From the NCBI RefSeq assembly GCF_004363955.1, contig NZ_SNZR01000011.1:744001-808000 (forward strand): a DNA stretch of 64,000 nucleotides, written 5' to 3'. This document shows, piece by piece, positions 30,242 to 38,199 of this stretch (the first letter of the stretch is position 1; each line of letters begins with the position of its first letter). The DNA comes from Enterovirga rhinocerotis. Lineage in GTDB: Bacteria > Pseudomonadota > Alphaproteobacteria > Rhizobiales > Beijerinckiaceae. The notes beneath the pieces were generated by a model that was not told the DNA's origin, ran no database searches, and worked only from the letters and a program-made list of their open reading frames with translations. Made by a program: the position numbers and the translations under genes.

Positions 30242-30709
30242 ATGCCCGATGAGCCGCAGCCGAAGCTCGAATCGGCGGATATCGTCAAACTGCTGGAACT
30301 GTTGCCGCACCGCTATCCGTTCCTGCTCGTCGACAGGATCGTCGATATCGACAGCGACAATTCCTGCGTTGGCATCAAGAACGTGACCTATAACGAGCAG
30401 GTCTTCATGGGCCATTTCCCGCAGGCGCCGATCTTTCCCGGCGTGCTCCTGATCGAGGGGATGGCGCAGACGGCCGGCGCCATCTGCATCCTCTCGAAGG
30501 CGGCCGAGAACAAGCCGCCGAGCAAGGTGTTCTTCATGACGGTCGACAAGGCGAAGTTCCGCAAGCCTGTCGTGCCGGGCGACGTGGTCCGGTTTCATAT
30601 GACCAAGCTGAACTCGCGTCGGAACATGTGGTGGTATCGCGGCGAGGCGAAAGTCGACGGTGCGCTTGTCGCCGAAGCCGAGATCAGCGCCATGCTGGTG
30701 ATGTCATGA
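30242..30709 (+). CDS. fabZ: 3-hydroxyacyl-ACP dehydratase FabZ
   Basis: A 155-residue hot-dog dehydratase of fatty acid elongation. The catalytic His58 is in [12 protein letters not shown] and Glu72 in [11 protein letters not shown]. An AGGAGAAGGG site precedes the ATG. The stop overlaps the lpxA start by 4 bases (ATGA), linking the competing fates of hydroxyacyl-ACP: fatty acid elongation and lipid A. Confidence 0.96.
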   Translation: MPDEPQPKLESADIVKLLELLPHRYPFLLVDRIVDIDSDNSCVGIKNVTYNEQVFMGHFPQAPIFPGVLLIEGMAQTAGAICILSKAAENKPPSKVFFMTVDKAKFRKPVVPGDVVRFHMTKLNSRRNMWWYRGEAKVDGALVAEAEISAMLVMS

Positions 30710-31539
30710 GCGCCGCGCTCGAACAGGCCGCTGCGCCGGCCGATATCCATTCGTCGGCGATCGTCGATCCGAGGGCGCGGATCGGCGCCGGCGTCAAGAT
30801 CGGCCCCTTCTGCACGGTCGGGCCGGACGTCGAGGTCGGGGACGGCTGCGAGTTGCTCAGCCATGTGGTCCTCGCCGGCCACACGACCATCGGCCCCCGC
30901 TGCCGCATCTTCCCCTTCGCCTCGATCGGGCAGGCGCCGCAGGATCTGCGCTACAAGGGGGAGCCGACGACGCTCTCCATCGGCGCGGATTGCATCATCC
31001 GCGAGGGCGTGACGGTCAATACCGGCACGGCGAACGGCAAGGGCAAGACCACGGTCGGCGACCGCTGCTTCCTGCTCTCGCATTCGCACGTGGCTCACGA
31101 TTGCGTGGTCGGCTCGAACGTCATCCTGACCAACAACACGATGCTGGCCGGCCATTGCCAGATCGGGGATTACGCGATCCTCGGCGGCGGCGTCGGCATC
31201 CATCAGTTCGTGCGCATCGGCCCGCACGCCTTCATCGGCGGCCTGTCGGCGGTCGAGAACGACGTCATCCCCTATGGCATGGTGATCGGCAACCGGGCCT
31301 ATCTCCATGGTCTCAACATCATCGGCCTTCGGCGCCGCGGCTTCTCGCGCGAGCAGATCCACGATCTTCGCCGCGCCTACCGCCTGCTCTTCGCGGCGGA
31401 AGGCACGCTGACCGAGCGCGTCGAGGACGTCGCCGAGGAATTCGCGAGCCATCCGACGGTGCAGGAAATCCTCGACTTCATCCGCCTCGGCGGGGAGCGG
31501 TCGATCTGCGTGCCGCGCGAGACACCTGCCGGCGCATGA
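30706..31539 (+). CDS. lpxA: UDP-N-acetylglucosamine acyltransferase LpxA
   Basis: A 277-residue trimeric beta-helix acyltransferase catalysing the first step of lipid A synthesis. Hexapeptide repeats fill residues 15-190, with the catalytic His in SHSHVAHDC, and the C-terminal helical domain follows ([23 protein letters not shown]). It overlaps fabZ and lpxI by 4 bases on each side. Confidence 0.96.
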   Translation: MSAALEQAAAPADIHSSAIVDPRARIGAGVKIGPFCTVGPDVEVGDGCELLSHVVLAGHTTIGPRCRIFPFASIGQAPQDLRYKGEPTTLSIGADCIIREGVTVNTGTANGKGKTTVGDRCFLLSHSHVAHDCVVGSNVILTNNTMLAGHCQIGDYAILGGGVGIHQFVRIGPHAFIGGLSAVENDVIPYGMVIGNRAYLHGLNIIGLRRRGFSREQIHDLRRAYRLLFAAEGTLTERVEDVAEEFASHPTVQEILDFIRLGGERSICVPRETPAGA

Positions 31540-32423
31540 GCGAGAGCAGGAGCGGCGTCCCGCTCGGGCCGATCGCGATCCTGGCCGGATCGGGCGAATT
31601 GCCTGTCCGGCTCGCGGACCGGCTCGTCGAAACCGGGCGGACGGTCCGGATTCTTGCCTTCCGCGGCTTCTGCGAGCGCCGCGTCAAGGCGCGCGCCGAC
31701 GCCGTCGTCAACCTCCTCGACCTGTCCCGCATCATCGCGCTGCTCGAGACATGGCGACCGGCGGCGGTGACGCTGGCGGGCGGGCTGACTCGCCCATCGG
31801 CTGCCGCGCTGATGGGCGCCTATTCCGCCTATCGCGACCGCGAGCACGTGGCGGCGGTGATCGCGCGCGGGGACGACAATCTGTTGCGCGGCGCGGTCGA
31901 ACTGCTCGAGAGCCGTGGCTTCGCGCTGGCCGGCGTGCGCGATCTTGCCCCCGAACTCCTCGCCGAAGGCGGCTTATACGGAGCTGTCGTTCCCGATCCT
32001 GCCGCGCGTCTGTCGATCGAGCGCGGCTTCCGCATGCTCGAGGCTCTATCGCCCTATGATGTCGGCCAGGCCGCGGTCGTCTCCGGTGAGCGCGTCGTCG
32101 CGATCGAGGGGCCGGAAGGCACGGACCGCATGCTGGCGCGGGTCCGTTCGCTGACGCGCGGCGGCCTCCTCCGTCGCCGGAAAAGCCGCGGCGGCGTGCT
32201 CGTGAAAGGGCCGAAGGCCGGCCAGGACCTGCGCGTCGACCTGCCGGCGATCGGACCGCGCACGATCGTGAACGCCTCCAGGGCCGGGCTCGACGGGATC
32301 GCGATCGCTCAGGGTCTGACGCTCGTGCTGGACCGCGAGGCGACGGTCGCGGCCGCCGACCGCGCGGGCCTGTTCCTCGTCGGTGTCGAGCGCGCCGGGC
32401 TCACTGACGCCGCGGATGACTGA
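31536..32423 (+). CDS. lpxI: UDP-2,3-diacylglucosamine pyrophosphatase LpxI
   Basis: A 295-residue DUF1009/LpxI protein, which replaces LpxH in alphaproteobacteria and makes lipid X. The N-terminal PIAILAGSGELPV and C-terminal VLVKGPKAGQDLRVDLPAIGPRTI segments are the family hallmarks. It begins inside the lpxA stop (ATGA) and overlaps lpxB by 8 bases, consistent with sequential action of the encoded enzymes. Confidence 0.93.
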   Translation: MSESRSGVPLGPIAILAGSGELPVRLADRLVETGRTVRILAFRGFCERRVKARADAVVNLLDLSRIIALLETWRPAAVTLAGGLTRPSAAALMGAYSAYRDREHVAAVIARGDDNLLRGAVELLESRGFALAGVRDLAPELLAEGGLYGAVVPDPAARLSIERGFRMLEALSPYDVGQAAVVSGERVVAIEGPEGTDRMLARVRSLTRGGLLRRRKSRGGVLVKGPKAGQDLRVDLPAIGPRTIVNASRAGLDGIAIAQGLTLVLDREATVAAADRAGLFLVGVERAGLTDAADD

Positions 32424-33615
32424 TCGGATGCGAATCTATCTCGTCGCGGGCGAGCCGTCCGGCGACCAATTGGGCGCGAGCCTGATGCGTGCCCTCCGGG
32501 CGCGCCTGGGGGACGGCGTCGAGTTGATCGGCGTTGGCGGCGAGGCGATGACGCGGGAGGGAATGCAGTCCCTCTTCCCGCTCTCGGATATCGGCGTCGT
32601 CGGCCTCCGTAACGTGCTCGGCCGCCTGCCGACCATCCTGCGCCGCGCCTATTCGATCGTCGATGACGTCGCTGCAAAGCAGCCGGATGTCGTCGTCATC
32701 ATCGATGCGCCCGATTTCACGCATCCGGTCGCCAAGCGCATCCACCGGCGGCTGCCGGACCTGCCGATCGTCAACTATGTCAGCCCGACCGTCTGGGCCT
32801 GGAGGCCGGGCCGGGCGAAGACGATGCGGGGCTACATCGCGCATGTCATGGCGCTGATGCCCTTCGAGCCGGAGGCGCATCTGCGTCTCGGCGGCCCTCC
32901 CTGCACCTACGTCGGCCATCCGCTGATCGAGCGCATCGGCGACCTCCGCCCCGGTCCGGAAGAGCGCAGGCCGCTCGGCGAGAACCCGCTCGAACTCCTC
33001 GTTCTTCCCGGCAGCCGGCCGAGCGAGGTCCGGCGGCTCATGGACACGTTCGGCAAGACGCTGGAGCGCCTTTGGACCGAGATCGACAGGCCGTTCGCGG
33101 TCACGATCCCGGCGGTCTCCCATCTCGCGGACGACATCCGGAGGCGGGCCGAATCCTGGCCGTTCCGCCCGCGGATCGTCGAGGGCGAGTCCGCGAAGCT
33201 CGAGGCGTTCCGGCGTGCCCATCTCGCGCTCGCGGCGTCCGGCACCGTGACGCTGGAACTCGCGCTGTCGGGCGTTCCGATGGTCGTCGCCTATCGCGTG
33301 TCGGGCCTTGAGGGGCAGCTCCGATTCCTCGTCAAGGTGCCGTCCGTCGTTCTCGCCAATCTCGTGATCGGCGAGAACGTGGTGCCGGAATTCATCCAGG
33401 AGGATTGCACGCCGGAGAAGCTGGCTCCCGCCCTCCTCGCTCTCGCGAAGGATAGTCCCGACCGGCAGCGCCAGATCGAGGCCTTCGGACGTCTCGACGC
33501 GATCATGGAAGCCAGCGCGTCCACGACCCCGAGCGAGCGGGCTGCGGCGCTGGTCGTGGCCGAGGTGGAGCGGGCGCTGAGCACGGCCGGGGCGCACAAG
33601 CCGACCGCCGGTTGA
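32416..33615 (+). CDS. lpxB: Lipid A disaccharide synthase LpxB
   Basis: A 399-residue GT19 glycosyltransferase joining lipid X and UDP-diacylglucosamine. AGEPSGDQLGASL at the N-terminus, YVSPTVWAWRPGR in the middle and VLPGSRPSEVRR are signatures. The ATG at 32416 lies within the end of lpxI; ATG 32428 is possible. This is the last gene of the envelope block; a convergent small gene follows. Confidence 0.95.
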   Translation: MTDRMRIYLVAGEPSGDQLGASLMRALRARLGDGVELIGVGGEAMTREGMQSLFPLSDIGVVGLRNVLGRLPTILRRAYSIVDDVAAKQPDVVVIIDAPDFTHPVAKRIHRRLPDLPIVNYVSPTVWAWRPGRAKTMRGYIAHVMALMPFEPEAHLRLGGPPCTYVGHPLIERIGDLRPGPEERRPLGENPLELLVLPGSRPSEVRRLMDTFGKTLERLWTEIDRPFAVTIPAVSHLADDIRRRAESWPFRPRIVEGESAKLEAFRRAHLALAASGTVTLELALSGVPMVVAYRVSGLEGQLRFLVKVPSVVLANLVIGENVVPEFIQEDCTPEKLAPALLALAKDSPDRQRQIEAFGRLDAIMEASASTTPSERAAALVVAEVERALSTAGAHKPTAG

Positions 33616-33652
33616 TCCCTGTACGCCGAGCGGCTGTGGCTGTGGGCTCCGA

Positions 33653-33832
33653 TCAATCCTTGATCAGCTCACGGCATTTCGGATCCTTGGTGAAGGCGCA
33701 GTTCAGGAGCGAGGCCGAGTCCCGCATCTGCTGCACGAGCCAGACCGCGAGGCCGGTGAGGGCGATCGCGAAGACGACGCCGATGAGAGCGCCGTGGCCT
33801 GACGGCTCGTCTTGATGGTGGTCTTCGCTCAT
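33653..33832 (-). CDS. Small single-helix membrane protein, unknown function
   Basis: A 59-residue protein. A His/Asp-rich N-terminus (MSEDHHQDEPSGHG) is followed by one transmembrane helix (about 15-34) and a polar C-terminus with two cysteines (45 and 53). With the helix so placed, the cysteines would probably face the periplasm. The ribosome binding site is weak. It lies head-to-head with the acylase gene (64 bases between starts). I do not recognise the family. Confidence 0.55.
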   Translation of the reverse strand: MSEDHHQDEPSGHGALIGVVFAIALTGLAVWLVQQMRDSASLLNCAFTKDPKCRELIKD

Positions 33833-33896
33833 AGAGAAGACGTTTGCAGCCCCGGCCGACTCTCGCAAGGCGTCCGGCCGCGTGGAGGATCTTGGC

Positions 33897-36242
33897 GTGA
33901 CGACATCGACGATCGACACCACGACCCATTCCGTCAGCGGCCTCGAAGCCGAGGCCGAGATCGTGATCGACCGTTGGGGCGTGCCGCATATCCGGACAGG
34001 CGGACGGCGCGACCTGTTCTTCGTCCAGGGGTTCAATGCCGCTCGTGACCGGCTCTGGCAGATCGACATCTGGCGCAAGCGCGGGCTGGGTCTGCTCTCG
34101 GCCGATTTCGGGCCGGGCTATCTCGCTCAGGACCGTGCGGCCCGCCTGTTCCTGTATCGCGGCGACATGGAGGCGGAATGGGCCGCCTATGGCGTGCCCG
34201 ACCTGAAGATGGTCGTCTCTGCCTTCGTCGAGGGTGTGAATGCCTTCATCGACCTGGTCGATGCCGAAACCGAGCTTCTGCCGACGGAATTCGCGGCGAC
34301 CGGAACGCGTCCTGCCCGTTGGCAGCCGGAGGATGTGGTGCGCATCCGCAGCCATGCCCTTGTCGCGAATGCGCTGTCGGAGGGCTGGCGCTCCCAGGTG
34401 CTGGCCAAGGCGGATCTTGCGACCGACCTCGCGCGCCGCTCCATGGACCCGCCCCACGACATCCGCCTGCCGGAGGGGTTCGATCCTTCCGACCTTCCGG
34501 CCGGGACGCTGGATGTCCTGCAGCTTGCGACCGCCCCGGTCTCGTTCCAGCCCGAGCGTCTTCGCGCGACGCTGGCCGAGGCGCCTGTCTGGAGCCGGGT
34601 CAACGCGCTCGGTGAGGTCGACAAGGCGGTGGTGACGGACGGCTCCAACAACTGGGCCGTCGCGCCGAGCCGCACCGGGACGGGGCGGGCGCTCCTCGCC
34701 AGCGATCCGCACCGAGCCTACGCCCTGCCGTCGCTGCGCTACGTCGTGCATCTGAGCGCGCCGGGCTTCGACGCGATCGGCACCGGGGAGCCTGCGCTGC
34801 CCGGCATCTCCTTCGGCCATAACGGCCATGCCGCCTTCGCCATGACGATCTTCCCGGCAGACCAGGAGGATCTCTACGTCTACGAGACCGACCCGGCCGA
34901 TCCGAGCCGGTATCGCTACGGCGAGGGTTGGGAGGACATGCGGATCGTCACCGAGACGATCCCGGTCAAGGGCTCGCCGGACCAGGAGGTGTCGCTGGCC
35001 TTCACCCGGCACGGCCCGGTCATCGCTGCGGATGCGACGCGGGGCCGTGCGGTCGCCGTCCGGACGGTGTGGATGGAGCCCGGCACGGCCGCCTATCTCG
35101 CCAGCGTCGGCGGCATGGAGGCGAAGACGCCCGAAGCCTATGCCGAGGCGTTGAGGCATTGGGGCGCGCCCGGCGCGAACCACGTCTATGCCGATGCCGA
35201 TGGGCGGATCGGCTGGTTCGTCGCCTGCAAGGTGCCGAAGCGCCCGAATTTCGACGGCCTCCTGCCGGTGCCGGGGGACGGCCGCTACGAATGGGACGGC
35301 TTCACCGATCCGTCCGATCTCCCGCGCTCGGTCGATCCGGATCGCGGCTGGGTCGCGACCGCCAACGAGAACAACATCCCCGCCGGCTATCCGAACGAGG
35401 AGACGAAGCTCGGCTTCGAGTTCATGGAGCCGTCGAGGGCGCAGCGGATCGCCGAGGCGATGGCGAAGGGGGCGCCGCATGATCGCGAAGCCGCCATGGC
35501 GCTCCAGACGGACGACCTCTCGCTCCCGGCCCGGCGGCTTCTCGCCCTGCTGCCCGAGGGCATCGGCCCGGCGGCGGAGATCTTCTCCGGATGGGATGGT
35601 TCGCTGCACGAGGACAGCGCCGCCGCGGCCTTGTTCGAGGTCTGGTGGACGCATCACCTGAAGCCCGCCCTGCTGCTCAAGGCGGCGAAGGGGGATAAGG
35701 CGCTCGCCGCGCTCCTCGCGCCGGGCGATCACGAGACCCTGCTTGCCGCTTTGGAGGCTCCGGGATCGGTGCCGTGGCTCGCGGACGCATCGGAGCGCAA
35801 TGCCAGCCTTGCCGAGACGCTGTCCGCGGCCGTTGCCGATTGTGCGAAGCGCCTGGGCGAGGATCCCGCAGGCTGGGCCTGGGGCCGGCTGCATCACGGC
35901 CTGTTCGAGCATCCGCTCGGCCGTGCCTTTCCGGATGCGGGACTGCGCGATGTCGGCCCGCTGCCGAAGGGCGGGTCGGGCTCGACGGTGATGAACACCC
36001 GCTACCGGCCGTCCGATTTCCGGGCCGTGGTCGGGGCCTCGTTCCGCACGGTGATCGATGTCGGGAACTGGGACGAGAGCCGGTTCATCAACACGCCCGG
36101 CCAGTCGGGCGATCCGCGCTCGCCGCATTACGACGACCTCGCGGCGACCTGGGCCGGGCGGGGCTACCATCCGCTCGTCTATTCGCGCGAGGCGATCGAG
36201 GCTGCGGCGGAGCGGCGGATTGTGTTGACGCCCGCCCGATAG
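33897..36242 (+). CDS. Penicillin acylase family Ntn-hydrolase, apparently cytoplasmic
   Basis: A 781-residue protein of the penicillin/aculeacin acylase family. The precursor cleavage site and nucleophile are seen as Gly249-Ser250 in TDGSNNWAV. The upstream half (ITDRWGVPHI-like EIVIDRWGVPHI, QGFNAARDRLWQID) is the alpha chain and the rest the beta chain. Later family motifs ASDPH, FGHNGHAAFAMT and ANENNIP are present. Such enzymes cleave amide bonds, such as in beta-lactams or acyl-homoserine lactones; the substrate here is unknown. GTG 33897 has GGAGG eight bases upstream. No signal peptide is visible, unlike the periplasmic members. Confidence 0.85.
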   Translation: MTTSTIDTTTHSVSGLEAEAEIVIDRWGVPHIRTGGRRDLFFVQGFNAARDRLWQIDIWRKRGLGLLSADFGPGYLAQDRAARLFLYRGDMEAEWAAYGVPDLKMVVSAFVEGVNAFIDLVDAETELLPTEFAATGTRPARWQPEDVVRIRSHALVANALSEGWRSQVLAKADLATDLARRSMDPPHDIRLPEGFDPSDLPAGTLDVLQLATAPVSFQPERLRATLAEAPVWSRVNALGEVDKAVVTDGSNNWAVAPSRTGTGRALLASDPHRAYALPSLRYVVHLSAPGFDAIGTGEPALPGISFGHNGHAAFAMTIFPADQEDLYVYETDPADPSRYRYGEGWEDMRIVTETIPVKGSPDQEVSLAFTRHGPVIAADATRGRAVAVRTVWMEPGTAAYLASVGGMEAKTPEAYAEALRHWGAPGANHVYADADGRIGWFVACKVPKRPNFDGLLPVPGDGRYEWDGFTDPSDLPRSVDPDRGWVATANENNIPAGYPNEETKLGFEFMEPSRAQRIAEAMAKGAPHDREAAMALQTDDLSLPARRLLALLPEGIGPAAEIFSGWDGSLHEDSAAAALFEVWWTHHLKPALLLKAAKGDKALAALLAPGDHETLLAALEAPGSVPWLADASERNASLAETLSAAVADCAKRLGEDPAGWAWGRLHHGLFEHPLGRAFPDAGLRDVGPLPKGGSGSTVMNTRYRPSDFRAVVGASFRTVIDVGNWDESRFINTPGQSGDPRSPHYDDLAATWAGRGYHPLVYSREAIEAAAERRIVLTPAR

Positions 36243-36263
36243 GTCGGCCGCTGCGAGCCGGGG

Positions 36264-36734
36264 TCAACGGCCCCGATAGCCGCTCCAGCCGTAGCCGTGA
36301 CCGGCCGGCGGCGCGGACGGGACCCAGGCCTTGTAGCCTCGCGAGGTCATGACCTTGTGCGTCCGGTACCCGTATTGCGCCGGAGCCGCATAGGGGATGA
36401 CCTGCGGGGCACGGACCATGACCGTGCGCGGCACAGTCGCGTATCTGGCGGGCTTGGTGATCCAGCAGCCGACGAGGCGGCCCGTCGCCGGATCGCGGGT
36501 CACCGACCAGACCCGCCCGCCGCCGACGAGGACCTTGTCGTAGACGGTGGTGTATTGAGCGGGCGTCGTGATCGCGTAGGTTTCGGGCGCACGCGTGACC
36601 ACCTTCTCCGTCACGAGACCATAGGTCGGCGGGACGTAGGCAGGCGTGTAGCACTGGCCGCTCGCGCAGCCGCCGGCGAGGGCCGGCAGGCCGGATAGCG
36701 ACAGCGCTCCGATCGCGAGGAGCAGACGTGCCAT
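36264..36734 (-). CDS. Exported Tyr/Pro-rich repeat protein
   Basis: A 156-residue protein with a signal peptide (1-20, LSLSGLPALAGG) and two nearby cysteines in the mature start (GCASGQCYTP). The body has three imperfect repeats built on PA[QR]Y followed by a [KT]V-type strand: TPAQYTTVYDKVL, KPARYATVPRTVM and APAQYGYRTHKVM. Proteins with such repeats are common cell-surface hypotheticals in the Hyphomicrobiales. The C-terminus is Gly/Tyr-rich. The start at 36734 fits the signal peptide. The function is unknown; a cell-surface or periplasmic role is inferred. Confidence 0.65.
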   Translation of the reverse strand: MARLLLAIGALSLSGLPALAGGCASGQCYTPAYVPPTYGLVTEKVVTRAPETYAITTPAQYTTVYDKVLVGGGRVWSVTRDPATGRLVGCWITKPARYATVPRTVMVRAPQVIPYAAPAQYGYRTHKVMTSRGYKAWVPSAPPAGHGYGWSGYRGR

Positions 36735-36910
36735 GTCGAGGAACTCCGGTTGCTCCCCCTCCGACCGCAACGGGTCAAGAGGGAGTGGCCAGAACAAGCA
36801 TTCCGGCCGAGTTCTCGCAAACAAAACGGCGCAACACGGTAAAATTAACCGAGTTGGTCCGGATTCCATACTTGCTCATTTCGCGAGGTGGTTGGGATCA
36901 CCCCTAGGCG

Positions 36911-38071
36911 TCACAGCTCGGATTCGATCCAGGTCAAGAGGAGCTTGGCGGCCGAGCGCTTCTTGCCGCACGAGATTCGGCCCTTCGAGAAATCGAAGAC
37001 GAGACCATGCTCGTCGCGGACCCGTCGCAACCATGCCGGGAAAGCCGCAAGATTGCCTTTGCCGAGCGGTTCGAGGCCACCGTCATTCTGCGTGACGTGG
37101 CCGCTCCATTCGGAGAACCGATGGGTGCCGGCCACCAGTTGCAGCTGCCAGTCGTGATCGGGATCGGGGCGGAAGGTCAGGGTGACGTGGGGCGGATTGT
37201 ACCAGGCCGTGTGGCCGGGAGCAGGCGCCTTGATGTCGACGACCCAGTCCTCGCCTTCGGCGAAGGGCAGGTTGAGCGTCGCGGCTAGCGCCGCCGATTC
37301 CGTGCGCCCGGAACGGGCGGCTTCCTGCTTCGCCAGATGCGCGGCGAGTTCCCGGAAAGCCGTCTCGTCCGGATTGCATCGGGGCAGAACGGCTTGAACG
37401 AACTCGTTCAGAATGGCGAGCATCTCCGGCCTGCGGGGCAGATCGAGGCTGGCGTCGAGCATCTCGTCCAGCAGGGTCGTCCTGTGATCCTTGGAGAGCA
37501 GGACCACGAAGACGAAACCCCAGTAGCGGACATTCGTATAGTCGTAGCTGTCGTTCTCGCCGGCCCCATAATCGAGGCGATAGCCGAGCAGGCGCAGCAC
37601 ATCGAGGATATGGCCGGCTTGGCCGGTGAAGGCCTCCAACCCCTTCGCCTTGGCCCGCATCCCGGGCAGGTGAGAGAATTTCAACAGGTGCGCGACGAGC
37701 TTCTGGCGATCCTTGAGCGTCGCGGCATCGTTGAGGACACCGGGCGTGGCGCCGTCCTGAACGAAGCCGAACAGGAAGGTGAGGACATGCCAATGATCCG
37801 CGTAGCCGCCCCGGCGCCGTCCGGGCAGGAGCCGGCGGTAGGCGGCCAGGAGAGGCGGGATCGCGGCTTGAGCGACCGTCGACGGGGCGCCTCCGCGGCG
37901 CAGGTAGTGCAGGAAGAAGGGTTCGACCTCGTCCGGCGGGAGAAGTGCAGGGGCCTTGCCGGCGAGCGGCGCGATGCGGTGCCAGTTCATGGTCCAGAAC
38001 CTGCCTTCGCCGCTCTCCTCGTCGGCCACGAAGGCTCGCAGCAGGTCCGCTGATGCACTTTTATCGGCCAT
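36911..38071 (-). CDS. Unknown protein, 386 residues
   Basis: A 386-residue soluble protein that I cannot assign. Residues 1-250 look mainly helical (repeats of short helices, such as VEPFFLHYLRRGG, LLAAYRRLLPG, HLLKFSHLPGM). A beta-rich segment follows (about 270-325, WVVDIKAPAPGHTAWYNPPHVTLTFRPDPDHDWQLQL) and a helical C-terminus with FPAWLRRVRDEHGLVFDFSKGRISCGKKRSAAKLLLTWIESEL-like basic residues (about 343-386). No membrane helix or signal peptide is seen. It is encoded alone, divergent from ppdK (128 bases between starts). Codon use looks native. The C-terminal basic helix might bind nucleic acid, but this is speculation. Confidence 0.75.
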   Translation of the reverse strand: MADKSASADLLRAFVADEESGEGRFWTMNWHRIAPLAGKAPALLPPDEVEPFFLHYLRRGGAPSTVAQAAIPPLLAAYRRLLPGRRRGGYADHWHVLTFLFGFVQDGATPGVLNDAATLKDRQKLVAHLLKFSHLPGMRAKAKGLEAFTGQAGHILDVLRLLGYRLDYGAGENDSYDYTNVRYWGFVFVVLLSKDHRTTLLDEMLDASLDLPRRPEMLAILNEFVQAVLPRCNPDETAFRELAAHLAKQEAARSGRTESAALAATLNLPFAEGEDWVVDIKAPAPGHTAWYNPPHVTLTFRPDPDHDWQLQLVAGTHRFSEWSGHVTQNDGGLEPLGKGNLAAFPAWLRRVRDEHGLVFDFSKGRISCGKKRSAAKLLLTWIESEL

Positions 38072-38199
38072 GTAACATCCCGTTCAGGCTTCGCTCAGGG
38101 GGGCGAGCTTAGCTGCCGGTCAAATTGCAATCACCTGCCGATTGGTTCATTCCCCGGGCAGCCGGGCGTGACCCGTGCGGCGCCCTGACGGATCGAGAC

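Noticed and set aside
33669-36170. 833-codon open frame antisense to the acylase gene
   Set aside because: Same reason: no recognisable domain, biased composition, and the sense gene has clear catalytic motifs.
36770-36910. EcfG promoter for the repeat protein gene
   Set aside because: AACG is present but no GTTCC at the required 16-17 base spacing.
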